From: RGIG5057 sp036653755
GTDB taxonomy: Bacteria; Bacillota; Clostridia; TANB77; CAG-465
NCBI GenBank assembly: GCA_036653755.1
Contig: JAVVTJ010000005.1
Location: 1 to 48,714 of the forward strand
Direction: 5' to 3'
DNA: 48,714 nt
Positions 8,299-16,476 of the stretch are shown one piece after another; within the stretch, counting starts at the first letter, position 1; every line of letters starts with the position of its first letter. The notes under the pieces were generated by a model. That model made no database searches, was not told where the DNA came from, and was given only the letters and a program-made list of their open reading frames with translations. A program made the translations under genes and the position numbers.

Positions 8299-9567
8299 TT
8301 ATTCATGATATTCCATTTGGAAATCTATAACATTTATTATATCTCCATTTTTAAGTCCTAAATCTTTAAGCTTTTTCATAACACCTAATTTTGTTAATAT
8401 ACGTCCTAAATATTGCCTTGATTCTACATCATATATATTAACTTTTGTCATTAATCTTTCTATTGGAGCACCTGTAACACTAAATCCTTCTTCTGTAACT
8501 TCTACATTCCATCTTTGATCTAATATTTCATCAGTACTATCTTCTTCTACTATTACTATATCATCTTTTGGAATTTCTTTTAATCTTGTAGCAACATATT
8601 CAAGTAATTCATCAACACCATTTTTAGTAACAGCTGATATTTTAAATAGTTTAAGTTTGTTTTTCTTACACTCTTTTTCTAAATCTTTAAGATATGTTTC
8701 ATCAGATAAACTATCCATTTTATTTGCAACAATTATTTGCTCTTTTTTTGCTAATTTTTCGCTATAACTAATTAACTCTTTATTAATTAATTTATAATCT
8801 TGAAGTGGCACTCTTCCTTCACTACCAGTTATATCAATAACGTGTAATAACAGTCTTGTTCTTTCAACATGTTTTAAAAATTTAATTCCAAGACCTACTC
8901 CTTCACTTGCACCTTCAATTATACCTGGTATATCAGCCATTACAAATGTTGCACCCGAATTTGTTTTAACAACTCCTAATGAAGGCTCTAATGTTGTAAA
9001 ATGATAATTTGCAATTTTAGGTCTAGCAGATGAAACAGTAGAAATCAAAGTAGATTTACCAACATTAGGAAAACCAATAAGTCCAACATCTGCAAGCATT
9101 TTTAATTCTAATTCAATTTTTCTTTCTTTCCCTTTTTCTCCTATTTCAGCAAATTTTGGAACTTGTCTTGTAGAAGTTGCGAAATGCTGATTACCTCTTC
9201 CACCTCTTCCACCTTTTGCTAATAATAGCTCTTCACCTTCAATTGATAAGTCCGCTATTATTTTTCCAGTATCTATATCTTTTACAATTGTACCAAGCGG
9301 AACTGGAATATACACATCATCTGCTGATTTTCCACTACGCCTCGCACCTTCACCATAATTACCATTTTCTCCTACAAAGTTTTTTTTATATTTGAAATCA
9401 AGAAGTGTATTTAAGCTACTATCTACTTTTAGATAAATACTAGCACCTTTTCCACCATCTCCACCATCTGGACCACCATTTGCAACATATAGTTCACGTC
9501 TAAAAGACATTGAACCATCTCCACCATTTCCTGCTTTTACATTTATTTTTGCATAATCTATTATCAT
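8299..9567 (-). CDS. obgE: Obg-family GTPase
   Basis: Ribosome-associated GTPase involved in late 50S assembly, stringent response and, in Bacillus, sporulation initiation. About 422 residues, the normal length. Domains in order: the glycine-rich Obg fold (residues 1-158, e.g. VKAGNGGDGSMSF and AKGGRGGRGNQHF); the G domain with G1 GFPNVGKST, G3 DIPGII and G4 NKMD; and the C-terminal OCT domain ending near RILTKLGVMKKLKDLGLKNGD. The start has AAGGAG upstream. It precedes the YwbE-like gene. The rpmA and rplU genes, often next to obg, are not here. Confidence 0.97.
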   Translation of the reverse strand: MIIDYAKINVKAGNGGDGSMSFRRELYVANGGPDGGDGGKGASIYLKVDSSLNTLLDFKYKKNFVGENGNYGEGARRSGKSADDVYIPVPLGTIVKDIDTGKIIADLSIEGEELLLAKGGRGGRGNQHFATSTRQVPKFAEIGEKGKERKIELELKMLADVGLIGFPNVGKSTLISTVSSARPKIANYHFTTLEPSLGVVKTNSGATFVMADIPGIIEGASEGVGLGIKFLKHVERTRLLLHVIDITGSEGRVPLQDYKLINKELISYSEKLAKKEQIIVANKMDSLSDETYLKDLEKECKKNKLKLFKISAVTKNGVDELLEYVATRLKEIPKDDIVIVEEDSTDEILDQRWNVEVTEEGFSVTGAPIERLMTKVNIYDVESRQYLGRILTKLGVMKKLKDLGLKNGDIINVIDFQMEYHE

Positions 9568-9640
9568 ATTAAATTCTCCTTCTATATGTTATATATTATT
9601 TGATATAACTATTCCATATTAGTCAAGCATATAATATAAT

Positions 9641-10651
9641 CTAATTTTCAAAATAATCAATTTTCATTGCTTCTTTAACTTTTTTCATTGTTTCTCTTGC
9701 TTTAATTCTAGCTTTATTAGTTCCTTCTATAAGTATTTTATTTACAAGTTCAGGTCTTTCTTCATAATATTTTCTTTTTTCTCTTATTGGTGATAATGTT
9801 TTTATAATATTTAAAGCTAATTGTTTTTTACAACTTACGCATCCTCTTAAACCAGCTCTACATTCACTAAATATATTATCACATTGCTCACTGCTAAATA
9901 TTTCATGATAATACCCAACCATACATTTTTTAGGATCAGCTTTATCATCTTTTTTTATTTTACTTATATCGGTTACAGCCGACATTACTTTTGTAGTTAT
10001 TTCTTCATCTGAATCAGCTAAATAAATTGCATTACCTAAACTTTTACCCATTTTAGCATTTCCATCTAATCCTTTAACTCTTGCAACTTTTCCTACTACT
10101 GCTTCTGGCTCTTTTAAAACATCACCATATAACGAGTTAAACTTTCTAACAATTTCTCTTGTTTGTTCAATCATAGGAAGCTGATCTTCTCCAACAGGAA
10201 TTATATCTGCATCAAATGCAGTTATATCTGCTGTTTGACTTACTGGATATCCTAAAAATCCATAAGTAATTGAATCTCCATCTATTCCAAATAATTCTTT
10301 TTTTTGTGATAATTCAGTCTTAACAGTTGGATTTCTCTGAAGCCTTGAAACTGTAACTAAATTAGAATAAAATATAGTAAGCTCAGCTATTTCTGGAATC
10401 ATTGATTGTATAAATATAGTACTTTTTTCTGGGTCAACACCACATGCCAAATTATCCATAACAATTTCCATAACATTTTTTCTTACTTTTTCTGGATTAT
10501 TAAAATTATCTGTTAAAGCTTGCACATCTGCAACTATTATATATTGATCGTATTCATCTTGAAGAAGTGCTCTATTTTGTAAAGAACCTAAATAATGTCC
10601 TATATGTAACTTTCCTGTTGGTCTATCACCGGTTAATATTATTTTTTTCAT
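9641..10651 (-). CDS. trpS: tryptophanyl-tRNA synthetase
   Basis: Class I aminoacyl-tRNA synthetase that charges tRNA-Trp. 336 residues, typical for the bacterial short form. The HIGH signature is GKLHIGHYLGS near residue 13 and the KMSKS loop appears as AKMGKSLGN near residue 196. The stretch GEDQLPMIEQTREI is the conserved central part. A CxxC pair (CRAGLRGCVSCKKQ) follows. The ATG at 10651 is preceded by AAGGTGATATAA. It is separated from obgE by 73 bases and appears to be a single gene. No T-box leader was seen upstream. Confidence 0.96.
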   Translation of the reverse strand: MKKIILTGDRPTGKLHIGHYLGSLQNRALLQDEYDQYIIVADVQALTDNFNNPEKVRKNVMEIVMDNLACGVDPEKSTIFIQSMIPEIAELTIFYSNLVTVSRLQRNPTVKTELSQKKELFGIDGDSITYGFLGYPVSQTADITAFDADIIPVGEDQLPMIEQTREIVRKFNSLYGDVLKEPEAVVGKVARVKGLDGNAKMGKSLGNAIYLADSDEEITTKVMSAVTDISKIKKDDKADPKKCMVGYYHEIFSSEQCDNIFSECRAGLRGCVSCKKQLALNIIKTLSPIREKRKYYEERPELVNKILIEGTNKARIKARETMKKVKEAMKIDYFEN

Positions 10652-10795
10652 TTATATCACCTTATCTCCGCTATATTATACACTATTTTTATATAAAAAT
10701 CTAGTATTATATGAAAAATATATGTTATTTACATTATCTTGTGTTACAACAAAAAATATAATTTTTTAAAAAACTACTAAATTTATGCTTTTTAC

Positions 10796-10824
10796 TTGAC
10801 TTAACTAACTTTTGAATATATAAT
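10796..10824 (+). promoter_or_regulatory. promoter of the beta-CASP metallo-hydrolase gene
   Basis: TTGACT (10796-10801), 17 bases, TATAAT (10819-10824). The mRNA leader is about 90 bases and contains an AAAGGAG near 10842 not followed by a start codon, before the real site AAAAGGAG near 10905. Confidence 0.7.
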
Positions 10825-10919
10825 TGCAGTACAATAAAATAAAGGAGAAATAGCTAAGTAACTATTTTTGTAACTAATTATCTTTAAAAATTTTATATTG
10901 AAGAAAAGGAGCTAATCTT

Positions 10920-12338
10920 ATGAATACTAAGAATAAGTTATATGTTGATATTATGTGTTTAGCAGAAGAAGTTACTGGTTCATGTCATCTTTGCGTAGTT
11001 AAACTTCCAAATGGAGAATCAATCAAATTTATAGTAGACTGTGGATTGTTTCAAGAAATTGAATACTCTAAATATAACAATGATTTGCCATTTAATGCCA
11101 ATGAAATTGCATTTACACTTGTAACTCATAACCATATTGATCATATTGGACGGTTGCCTCTTTTAATAAAGCAAGGATACAATAGTCCAATTTATACAAC
11201 TGAGCTTACAGAAAAGTTAATGGCACCTGCATTAGAAGATACGGTTGGCATTTTAGGACAAATAGGAAAAAGAAATAATGTATCACCTCTTTATACCATT
11301 GAAGATATACAAAAAACATTATCTCTTGTACATGGTGTAAAGCTATGTCAAAAAATAATAGTAAATGAAAATATTAGTGTCAATTTCTTTGATAATGGAC
11401 ATTTGCCTGGCGCTTCTATAATTCTTGTAAAAATTTCTTATCCCAGAGAAGAAAGTATCTTTTTGCTGTTTACTGGTGATTATTCAAATCGCAGTGCATT
11501 TTTTGATGTTCAATCATTACCAAAATATGTACTAGATCTTCCTCTAACAATTGTTCAAGAATCAACTTATGCAAACTCTTTAAGAGAAGATATTATATTT
11601 ACTTTTGAAGATAACATTTTAAAAGCAGTTAAAGAAGATAGTACTGTTATTATTCCTGTATTTTCACTTGGAAGATCACAAGAAGTTATGCTTAAAATAA
11701 AAAATATGCAACTTGAAGGTAAATTAGATATTAACATACCAATTTATCTTGATGGGAAACTTTCGATTAGATATACAACTATTTTCGAGAAAATATCTGA
11801 AAGTTTCAAAAAATCTGCACGTAACTTTATTCCTGATAATTTTACTTTTATTGGTAAAGGTAGCAGAATGTCATTGTTAGAGAATAACTCTAAATGTAAA
11901 ATTATATTAACTTCAAGTGGTATGGGTTCTTATGGTCCTGCACCTTTGTATATTTCTAGTTATATTTCTTCAAAAAACGCTTTAATACAATTTGTTGGAT
12001 ATCCTGCAAAAGGAACATTATCTAGAAATTTAAAAGATGCTTTAAAAAGTGAGTTTGTTAAAATTGGTGGTTTAAGAAAACAAAAATTTTGTGATATTGA
12101 ATATTCAACTGAATTTTCTTCACATGCAAAACTTGATGATATTTCAGAATTTTTGGAACAATTTAGCAATATTAGACTACTTCTAATTAATCATGGAGAA
12201 TATAGCAGTAAAGAAAACTTAGCAAAATATGCTTTGCTTAATTTACAATTAAAAGATGTTGCTGTTGAAGGACGATCTACTTTCTACCGCGTTGGAAGAT
12301 ATGGACTAATTAAAGAACTTTCAACAAAATTTATGTAA
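10920..12338 (+). CDS. metallo-beta-lactamase/beta-CASP family RNase-like protein
   Basis: Probable zinc-dependent nuclease of 472 residues. The metallo-beta-lactamase motif is THNHIDHIGRLP near residue 69 (HxHxDH). Further ligand motifs are NGHLPGAS near 162 and FTGDYSNR near 189. The beta-CASP insert follows, with VIIPVFSLGRSQEV near 243, then the C-terminal SGMGSYGPA and FSSHAKLDDI (the terminal His ligand). The closest known type is the CPSF73/YSH1-like mRNA 3'-end exonuclease group found in bacteria and archaea. It stands alone between its own promoter and a bidirectional terminator. Codon use differs from its neighbours: it uses CGG (codon 78), CGA and CGC, where others use mostly AGA. 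This suggests later acquisition. Substrate unknown. Confidence 0.88.
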   Translation: MNTKNKLYVDIMCLAEEVTGSCHLCVVKLPNGESIKFIVDCGLFQEIEYSKYNNDLPFNANEIAFTLVTHNHIDHIGRLPLLIKQGYNSPIYTTELTEKLMAPALEDTVGILGQIGKRNNVSPLYTIEDIQKTLSLVHGVKLCQKIIVNENISVNFFDNGHLPGASIILVKISYPREESIFLLFTGDYSNRSAFFDVQSLPKYVLDLPLTIVQESTYANSLREDIIFTFEDNILKAVKEDSTVIIPVFSLGRSQEVMLKIKNMQLEGKLDINIPIYLDGKLSIRYTTIFEKISESFKKSARNFIPDNFTFIGKGSRMSLLENNSKCKIILTSSGMGSYGPAPLYISSYISSKNALIQFVGYPAKGTLSRNLKDALKSEFVKIGGLRKQKFCDIEYSTEFSSHAKLDDISEFLEQFSNIRLLLINHGEYSSKENLAKYALLNLQLKDVAVEGRSTFYRVGRYGLIKELSTKFM

Positions 12339-12344
12339 AACCAT

Positions 12345-12377
12345 AAACAGGAGCTGATAATATATCAGCTCCTGTTT
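12345..12377. terminator. bidirectional terminator
   Basis: AAACAGGAGCTGATA (12345-12359) pairs perfectly with TATCAGCTCCTGTTT (12363-12377) around a 3-base loop and is followed by T on both strands. It serves the converging genes ending at 12338 and 12379. Confidence 0.92.
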
Positions 12378-12378
12378 T

Positions 12379-13395
12379 TTAAAATTTCTTTATTTTAATT
12401 GCATTTCCTGTTTCTAATAATTCAATATGACTAAGTGCTTTTCCTGTACCTATTGCAACACATGAAATAGCATCTTCTGCAATCATTACTGATAGTTTTG
12501 TTCGTTCTTCAATTAGTTTATCTAAACCATTAATAAGTCCTCCACCACCTGTTATATATATACCTCTTGCACTTATATCAGATAATAATTCTGGTGGTGT
12601 TTCTTCTAAAACACTATGAACTCCATCTACAATAGATTCTGCAACATCTTTTAAAGCTTCATACATTTCTTCTGAATTTATTTCAATTTCAGTAGGAAGA
12701 CCAGTAGTTACATCTCTACCTTTTATTTGCATTTTTTCTAATGTAGTTTTAGGATACATACATCCTATATTTATTTTTATATCTTCTGCTGTTCTTTCAC
12801 CAATAATTAAATTCATATTTTTTTTAACATATTTAGCTATTGCTTCATCAAATTTATCTCCTGCAATTTTAATAGTTTTACTTTTAACTGCTCCACCTAG
12901 TGATATAACAGCTATATCAGTTGTTCCTCCACCAATATCTACTATCATGCTTCCATATGCTTTTGCAATATCTATACCTGCACCAATAGCTGCAGCAATT
13001 GGTTCTTCAATTAAATATACTTTTTTAGCTCCCGCATGATTTGCAGCATCTATAACTGCTTTTTTTTCAACTTCTGTAACACATGATGGAACACAAATCA
13101 TCACCTTTGGTGCAAATACAAATTTGCCACAAACTTTATTTATAAAATACTTAAGCATTTTTTCTGTTATTGTATAATCTGAAATTACTCCATCTTTTAG
13201 TGGTCTTATTGCAACAATATTACCAGGAGTTCTTCCTAACATTTTACTTGCTTCTGAACCGACTGCTAAAACTTCATTTGTATCTTTATCTATTGCAACA
13301 ACAGAAGGTTCTCTTAAAACTATGCCTTTACCTTTAACGTAAACAAGTATTGTTGCAGTTCCTAAATCTATTGCTATATCTTGCCCAAATGTCAT
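12379..13395 (-). CDS. MreB-family rod-shape actin homologue
   Basis: Bacterial actin that organises cell-wall synthesis beneath the membrane. 338 residues, normal for MreB, Mbl and MreBH. Phosphate-1 motif DIAIDLGTATILVYV at the N-terminus, then LREPSVVAID, the phosphate-2 motif MIVDIGGGTTDIAVIS near residue 160, and the adenosine motif GIYITGGGGLINGLDKL near 285. It is a solitary gene without mreC or mreD, which fits Mbl or a similar paralogue rather than the mreBCD operon. No clear promoter was identified in the 230 bases shared with the divergent spoVA cluster. The exact paralogue cannot be decided here. Confidence 0.92.
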   Translation of the reverse strand: MTFGQDIAIDLGTATILVYVKGKGIVLREPSVVAIDKDTNEVLAVGSEASKMLGRTPGNIVAIRPLKDGVISDYTITEKMLKYFINKVCGKFVFAPKVMICVPSCVTEVEKKAVIDAANHAGAKKVYLIEEPIAAAIGAGIDIAKAYGSMIVDIGGGTTDIAVISLGGAVKSKTIKIAGDKFDEAIAKYVKKNMNLIIGERTAEDIKINIGCMYPKTTLEKMQIKGRDVTTGLPTEIEINSEEMYEALKDVAESIVDGVHSVLEETPPELLSDISARGIYITGGGGLINGLDKLIEERTKLSVMIAEDAISCVAIGTGKALSHIELLETGNAIKIKKF

Positions 13396-13627
13396 AATAC
13401 TTTCTAACTTTAAACTTAAGTAAAATTAGAAATGTCACCACCTTTCAAAGAATAATTTTATTTATGTTACAATTATATTACATTTTTGTTTCAATTGCAA
13501 TATAATTGATGATTTTTACACTATAATTCTATATTTTCATTATATATTATTTAATTTTATATTAAAAAAAAATATTATATTTGTATAATTAAAAATTATA
13601 TACTAATAATAGTATTAGGTGATTTTT

Positions 13628-14089
13628 GTGGAATATGAAAAAATTAAAATGACAAATGAAGAATATACAAAATATGTTGAAAATAAAGCTGAAAAAAGTC
13701 CTATTTTAAAAAATGTTTTTTTTGCATTTATAGTTGGAGGATTTATTTGTATAATTGGTCAAGTAATTACTAATATATCTATATACTATGGATTAGATCA
13801 AAAAACTGCAAGTACAATTGCTACTGTTTCACTTATATTTTTAGGTGCATTTTTAACATCAATAAATTTATACTCAAAAATTGGTAAATATGCAGGAGCT
13901 GGTTCTGTTATACCAATTACTGGGTTTTCAAATTCAATAGTAGCTCCTGCAATAGAGTATAAATCAGAAGGCTTTATTTTAGGGCTTGGCTCAAATATGT
14001 TTAAAATAGCAGGCCCAGTTCTAGTTTATGGTATTTTTTCTTCCTTTATAGTAGGAATTATATACTGGTTAATATTAATGGTTAGGTAG
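13628..14089 (+). CDS. spoVAC: stage V sporulation protein AC
   Basis: Membrane component of the SpoVA channel, which loads dipicolinic acid into the forespore and releases it at germination. About 153 residues with four hydrophobic segments: FIVGGFICIIGQVI, ASTIATVSLIFLGAFL, the loop GSVIPITGFSNSIVAPAIEY typical of SpoVAC/AE, and a C-terminal helix. I chose the GTG at 13628 because AGGTGA lies six bases upstream; a GTG at 13619 overlaps that site. It is the first gene of spoVAC-spoVAD-spoVAE. A forespore sigma-G type promoter is expected in 13560-13610, but the match there is too weak to call. Confidence 0.93.
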   Translation: MEYEKIKMTNEEYTKYVENKAEKSPILKNVFFAFIVGGFICIIGQVITNISIYYGLDQKTASTIATVSLIFLGAFLTSINLYSKIGKYAGAGSVIPITGFSNSIVAPAIEYKSEGFILGLGSNMFKIAGPVLVYGIFSSFIVGIIYWLILMVR

Positions 14090-14097
14090 GTGATTAT

Positions 14098-15114
14098 ATG
14101 AAAATTGGTAAACAAACATTAAAGTTAGTTAATACTCCTAAATTATATGAAGCAACAAGTGCAGTAGGTCCTAAAGAAAGTAGCGGTCCTCTTGGTATAT
14201 ATTTTGATATAAAATGTAGTGACGTTTTTTATGGAGAAAAAAGTTTTGAAAAAGCTGAAAGTAAATTTATGAAATCTGCAATAGATAATATAATTTGTAA
14301 ATTAAATTTAAGTATTGATAGAATAGATTATATTTTTGGTGGAGATTTACTTAATCAATGTATTGCATCTGGTTATTGTATGCGTGATTTTGCAGTACCA
14401 TATTTTGGTTTATATGGTGCATGTTCTACATATGTTGAATCTATTATTTTAGCTTCTATTTTAATAAATTCAAATTGTGGAGAAAAAATAATTGCAACAG
14501 CTTCTTCACATTTTTGTAGTGCTGAAAGACAATTTAGATTACCCTTAGAACATGGAAATCAAAAAGCTCCAACTGCTCAATATACAGTAACGGGTGCAGG
14601 TGCAGCTTTAATTGTGAATAAAAATTTAGAAAAAAAATGTCCTTTAATAACATATGTAACACCTGGTAAAATAGTTGATATGGGAATAAAAGATATTAGT
14701 AATATGGGTGCAGCTATGGCGCCGGCAGCTTTTGATACTATTATAACTCACCTTCAAGATACTAAAAGAGAACCAGACTATTATGACGCTATAATAACAG
14801 GAGATTTAGGAAAAGAAGGAACTGATATATTAATAGATTTATGTATAAATTATGGAATGGATATTTCAAAAGTTCATAGAGATTGTGGAAAAGAAATTTT
14901 TGATTTAAATGATAGAGATATAAATTCTGGTGGAAGTGGTTGTGGATGTATTGCTACTGTATTTTCTAGTTATTTTTATCAAGAATTGAAAGAAAAAAAA
15001 TTAAATAAAATATTACTTGTAGCAACTGGTGCACTTATGAGCCCTATATCTATTGGTCAAGGAGAATCAATTCCTTCAATAGCACACGCAGTTGCAATAG
15101 AAAATGAGGTGTAA
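14098..15114 (+). CDS. spoVAD: stage V sporulation protein AD
   Basis: Thiolase-fold protein of the SpoVA complex that binds dipicolinic acid on the spore inner membrane. 338 residues, the usual size. Diagnostic stretches are GPLGIYFDIKCSDVFYGEKS, ASGYCMRDFAVPYFGLYGACSTYVES and TASSHFCSAERQFRLPLE, then GGSGCGCIATVFSSYF and LSPISIGQGESIPSIAHAV (as MSPISIGQG here) at the end. The ATG follows AGGTGATT by two bases and lies 8 bases after spoVAC. It is cotranscribed with spoVAC and spoVAE and expected only in the forespore. Confidence 0.97.
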   Translation: MKIGKQTLKLVNTPKLYEATSAVGPKESSGPLGIYFDIKCSDVFYGEKSFEKAESKFMKSAIDNIICKLNLSIDRIDYIFGGDLLNQCIASGYCMRDFAVPYFGLYGACSTYVESIILASILINSNCGEKIIATASSHFCSAERQFRLPLEHGNQKAPTAQYTVTGAGAALIVNKNLEKKCPLITYVTPGKIVDMGIKDISNMGAAMAPAAFDTIITHLQDTKREPDYYDAIITGDLGKEGTDILIDLCINYGMDISKVHRDCGKEIFDLNDRDINSGGSGCGCIATVFSSYFYQELKEKKLNKILLVATGALMSPISIGQGESIPSIAHAVAIENEV

Positions 15115-15119
15115 AATAT

Positions 15120-15479
15120 ATGTGGCTTGATTATTTAAAAGTATTTATTACAGGTGGTGTTATTTGTTCAATAGGACAAATTTTAATTGATAAAACAAAA
15201 CTTACTCCTGCTAGAATTTTAGTTATGTTTGTAACTCTTGGAGTTATATTTACAGCAATTGGACTATATAAACCAATAGTAGAATTTGGTAAAGCAGGAG
15301 CTACTGTACCTATATCTGGGTTTGGATATAGTTTAGCAAATGGTGTTATGGAAGAAGTAAAAGAAAAAGGATTTATGGGTATATTTACAGGAGGAGTTAA
15401 AGCAACATCCGCTGGAATATGTGCAGCAGTTGTTTTTGGATATTTAGGTGCATTATTTGCTAAACCAAAACTAAAATAA
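15120..15479 (+). CDS. spoVAE: stage V sporulation protein AE (AEb type)
   Basis: Small membrane protein of the SpoVA channel, 119 residues. Hydrophobic segments include YLKVFITGGVICSIGQILID, ILVMFVTLGVIFTAIGLY and AGICAAVVFGYLGALFAK. The family loop is KAGATVPISGFGYSLANG. Its start lies 5 bases after spoVAD with GAGGTGTA upstream. SpoVAC and SpoVAE are paralogous, which the shared IPITGFS/VPISGFG loop shows. The cluster holds only C, D and Eb, the minimal set common in Clostridia; A, B, Ea and F are absent. Confidence 0.95.
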   Translation: MWLDYLKVFITGGVICSIGQILIDKTKLTPARILVMFVTLGVIFTAIGLYKPIVEFGKAGATVPISGFGYSLANGVMEEVKEKGFMGIFTGGVKATSAGICAAVVFGYLGALFAKPKLK

Positions 15480-15539
15480 TGTATAAAATTATAAATAATT
15501 GCTAATAATATATATATATTAATTAGGAGGTAATTTAAT

Positions 15540-15719
15540 ATGGATTCTTTAAATGAACTAGAAATTCAAAACATAAGACATATGTGTGGTATGTCAACTA
15601 ACCTATGTAGTAAGATTAGTTATTACAAAACTCTTACAGAAGATACAAAAGTAACAGATATTTTTGATAAAGTTTGTAATAGTTTAACAAATCTTAAAAC
15701 AGAAATTTCAAATATTTTG
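15540..15719 (+). CDS. small CotF-like spore coat protein, first of a pair
   Basis: About 59 residues after AGGAGGTAATTTAAT. The N-terminal LNELEIQNIRHMCGMSTNLCSKISYY resembles the first helices of CotF-like and related ferritin-fold proteins found in the clostridial spore coat. It has three Cys, which might allow cross-linking. It sits between spoVAE and a second short coat-like protein, so a sporulation role is a reasonable inference. By itself it is too short for a full four-helix bundle. Confidence 0.65.
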
Positions 15720-15770
15720 TAGGAGGCTTTAGTCTAAAAATAGAACCTAAAGTTCAAGGAGGAATGAAAG

Positions 15771-16016
15771 ATGAATGAAAAAATTGCTGTTAGTGATATT
15801 TTAAGTGGATTAAATTCTGCAATTACTATGATTACATATTCAATAGAACAAAGTAATAATGAAAATTTTAGAAATACTTTAATTGATACAAGAACAAAAT
15901 TAGATCAACTTCAATGGGATACTTACCTTATTGCCAAAGAAAAAGGTTATTATATTCCAGCAGCACCTGCTGGCAAAGCTGATATAGAACAAGTAAAAAA
16001 TACAGTTTGTAAATAA
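15771..16016 (+). CDS. CotF-like spore coat protein, second of a pair
   Basis: 81 residues after AAGGAGGAATGAAAG. VSDILSGLNSAITMITYSIE and FRNTLIDTRTKLDQLQWDTYLIAKEKGYYIPAAPA match the typical CotF C-terminal pattern, a helical pair followed by a Gly-Tyr-Tyr, Pro/Ala-rich segment and a final ADIEQVKNT helix. It lies 51 bases after the 59-residue partner and ends the spoVA-linked run at a strong terminator. The two may form a heterodimer making up one ferritin-like bundle, which is inference. Confidence 0.75.
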   Translation: MNEKIAVSDILSGLNSAITMITYSIEQSNNENFRNTLIDTRTKLDQLQWDTYLIAKEKGYYIPAAPAGKADIEQVKNTVCK

Positions 16017-16019
16017 TAA

Positions 16020-16056
16020 AAAATGGTTGTAACTTAAATAATGTTACAGCCATTTT
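16020..16056. terminator. bidirectional terminator
   Basis: AAAATGGTTGTAAC (16020-16033) pairs over 14 positions (one G-U) with GTTACAGCCATTTT (16043-16056). A/T runs on both sides serve the coat gene on the plus strand and the HU gene on the minus strand. Confidence 0.92.
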
Positions 16057-16077
16057 TATTAATAAAATATTATGCTA

Positions 16078-16356
16078 CTATCTGTTGTTAACTAAATCTT
16101 TAAGTGCTTTACCAGCTTTAAAAGCAGGTGCTTTAGAAGCAGCTATTTTTATTTCAGCTTTAGTTTGTGGGTTTCTTCCTTTTCTAGCAGCTCTTTGTCT
16201 TACTTCAAAAGTTCCGAATCCTACTAATTGTACTTTTTCTCCAGCTTTAAGTGCTCCTTCAACAGTTCCAACGAAAGCTTCTAATGCAGCTTCTGCAGCT
16301 TTTTTAGTTAATTTGCTTTCTTCTGCCATTTTTGAAATTAATTCAGCTTTATTCAT
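16078..16356 (-). CDS. HU-family DNA-binding protein
   Basis: Histone-like dimeric protein that bends and compacts DNA. 92 residues, the standard length. MNKAELISKMAEESKLTKKAAEAAL at the start, VQLVGFGTFEVRQRAARKGRNPQT across the beta arm (GFGTFEVRxRxxRxGRNPxT is the family signature), and PAFKAGKALKDLVN at the end. GGGAGG lies upstream of the ATG and a consensus promoter lies at 16389-16417. It is a single gene closed by the bidirectional terminator. Confidence 0.97.
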   Translation of the reverse strand: MNKAELISKMAEESKLTKKAAEAALEAFVGTVEGALKAGEKVQLVGFGTFEVRQRAARKGRNPQTKAEIKIAASKAPAFKAGKALKDLVNNR

Positions 16357-16388
16357 TTAAAATCCCTCCCATCAATGATTACAATAGA

Positions 16389-16417
16389 AATATACTACAA
16401 ATACCTACAAATGTCAA
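16389..16417 (-). promoter_or_regulatory. promoter of the HU gene
   Basis: On the minus strand TTGACA (16412-16417), 17 bases, TATATT (16389-16394). Confidence 0.75.
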
Positions 16418-16476
16418 CACTTTTTTAAATATTTGTTAAAAAATAGTTAATTTTCTATTACTACCAGTGATTTTAG

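Noticed and set aside
10652..10795. T-box or other riboswitch upstream of trpS
   Set aside because: No T-box sequence (the UGGNACCGCG-like stretch) or specifier hairpin is present, and the leader is short and AT-rich.
13560..13610. Sigma-G promoter before spoVAC
   Set aside because: TGTATA and TATACTA are present but the spacing is too short for confidence.
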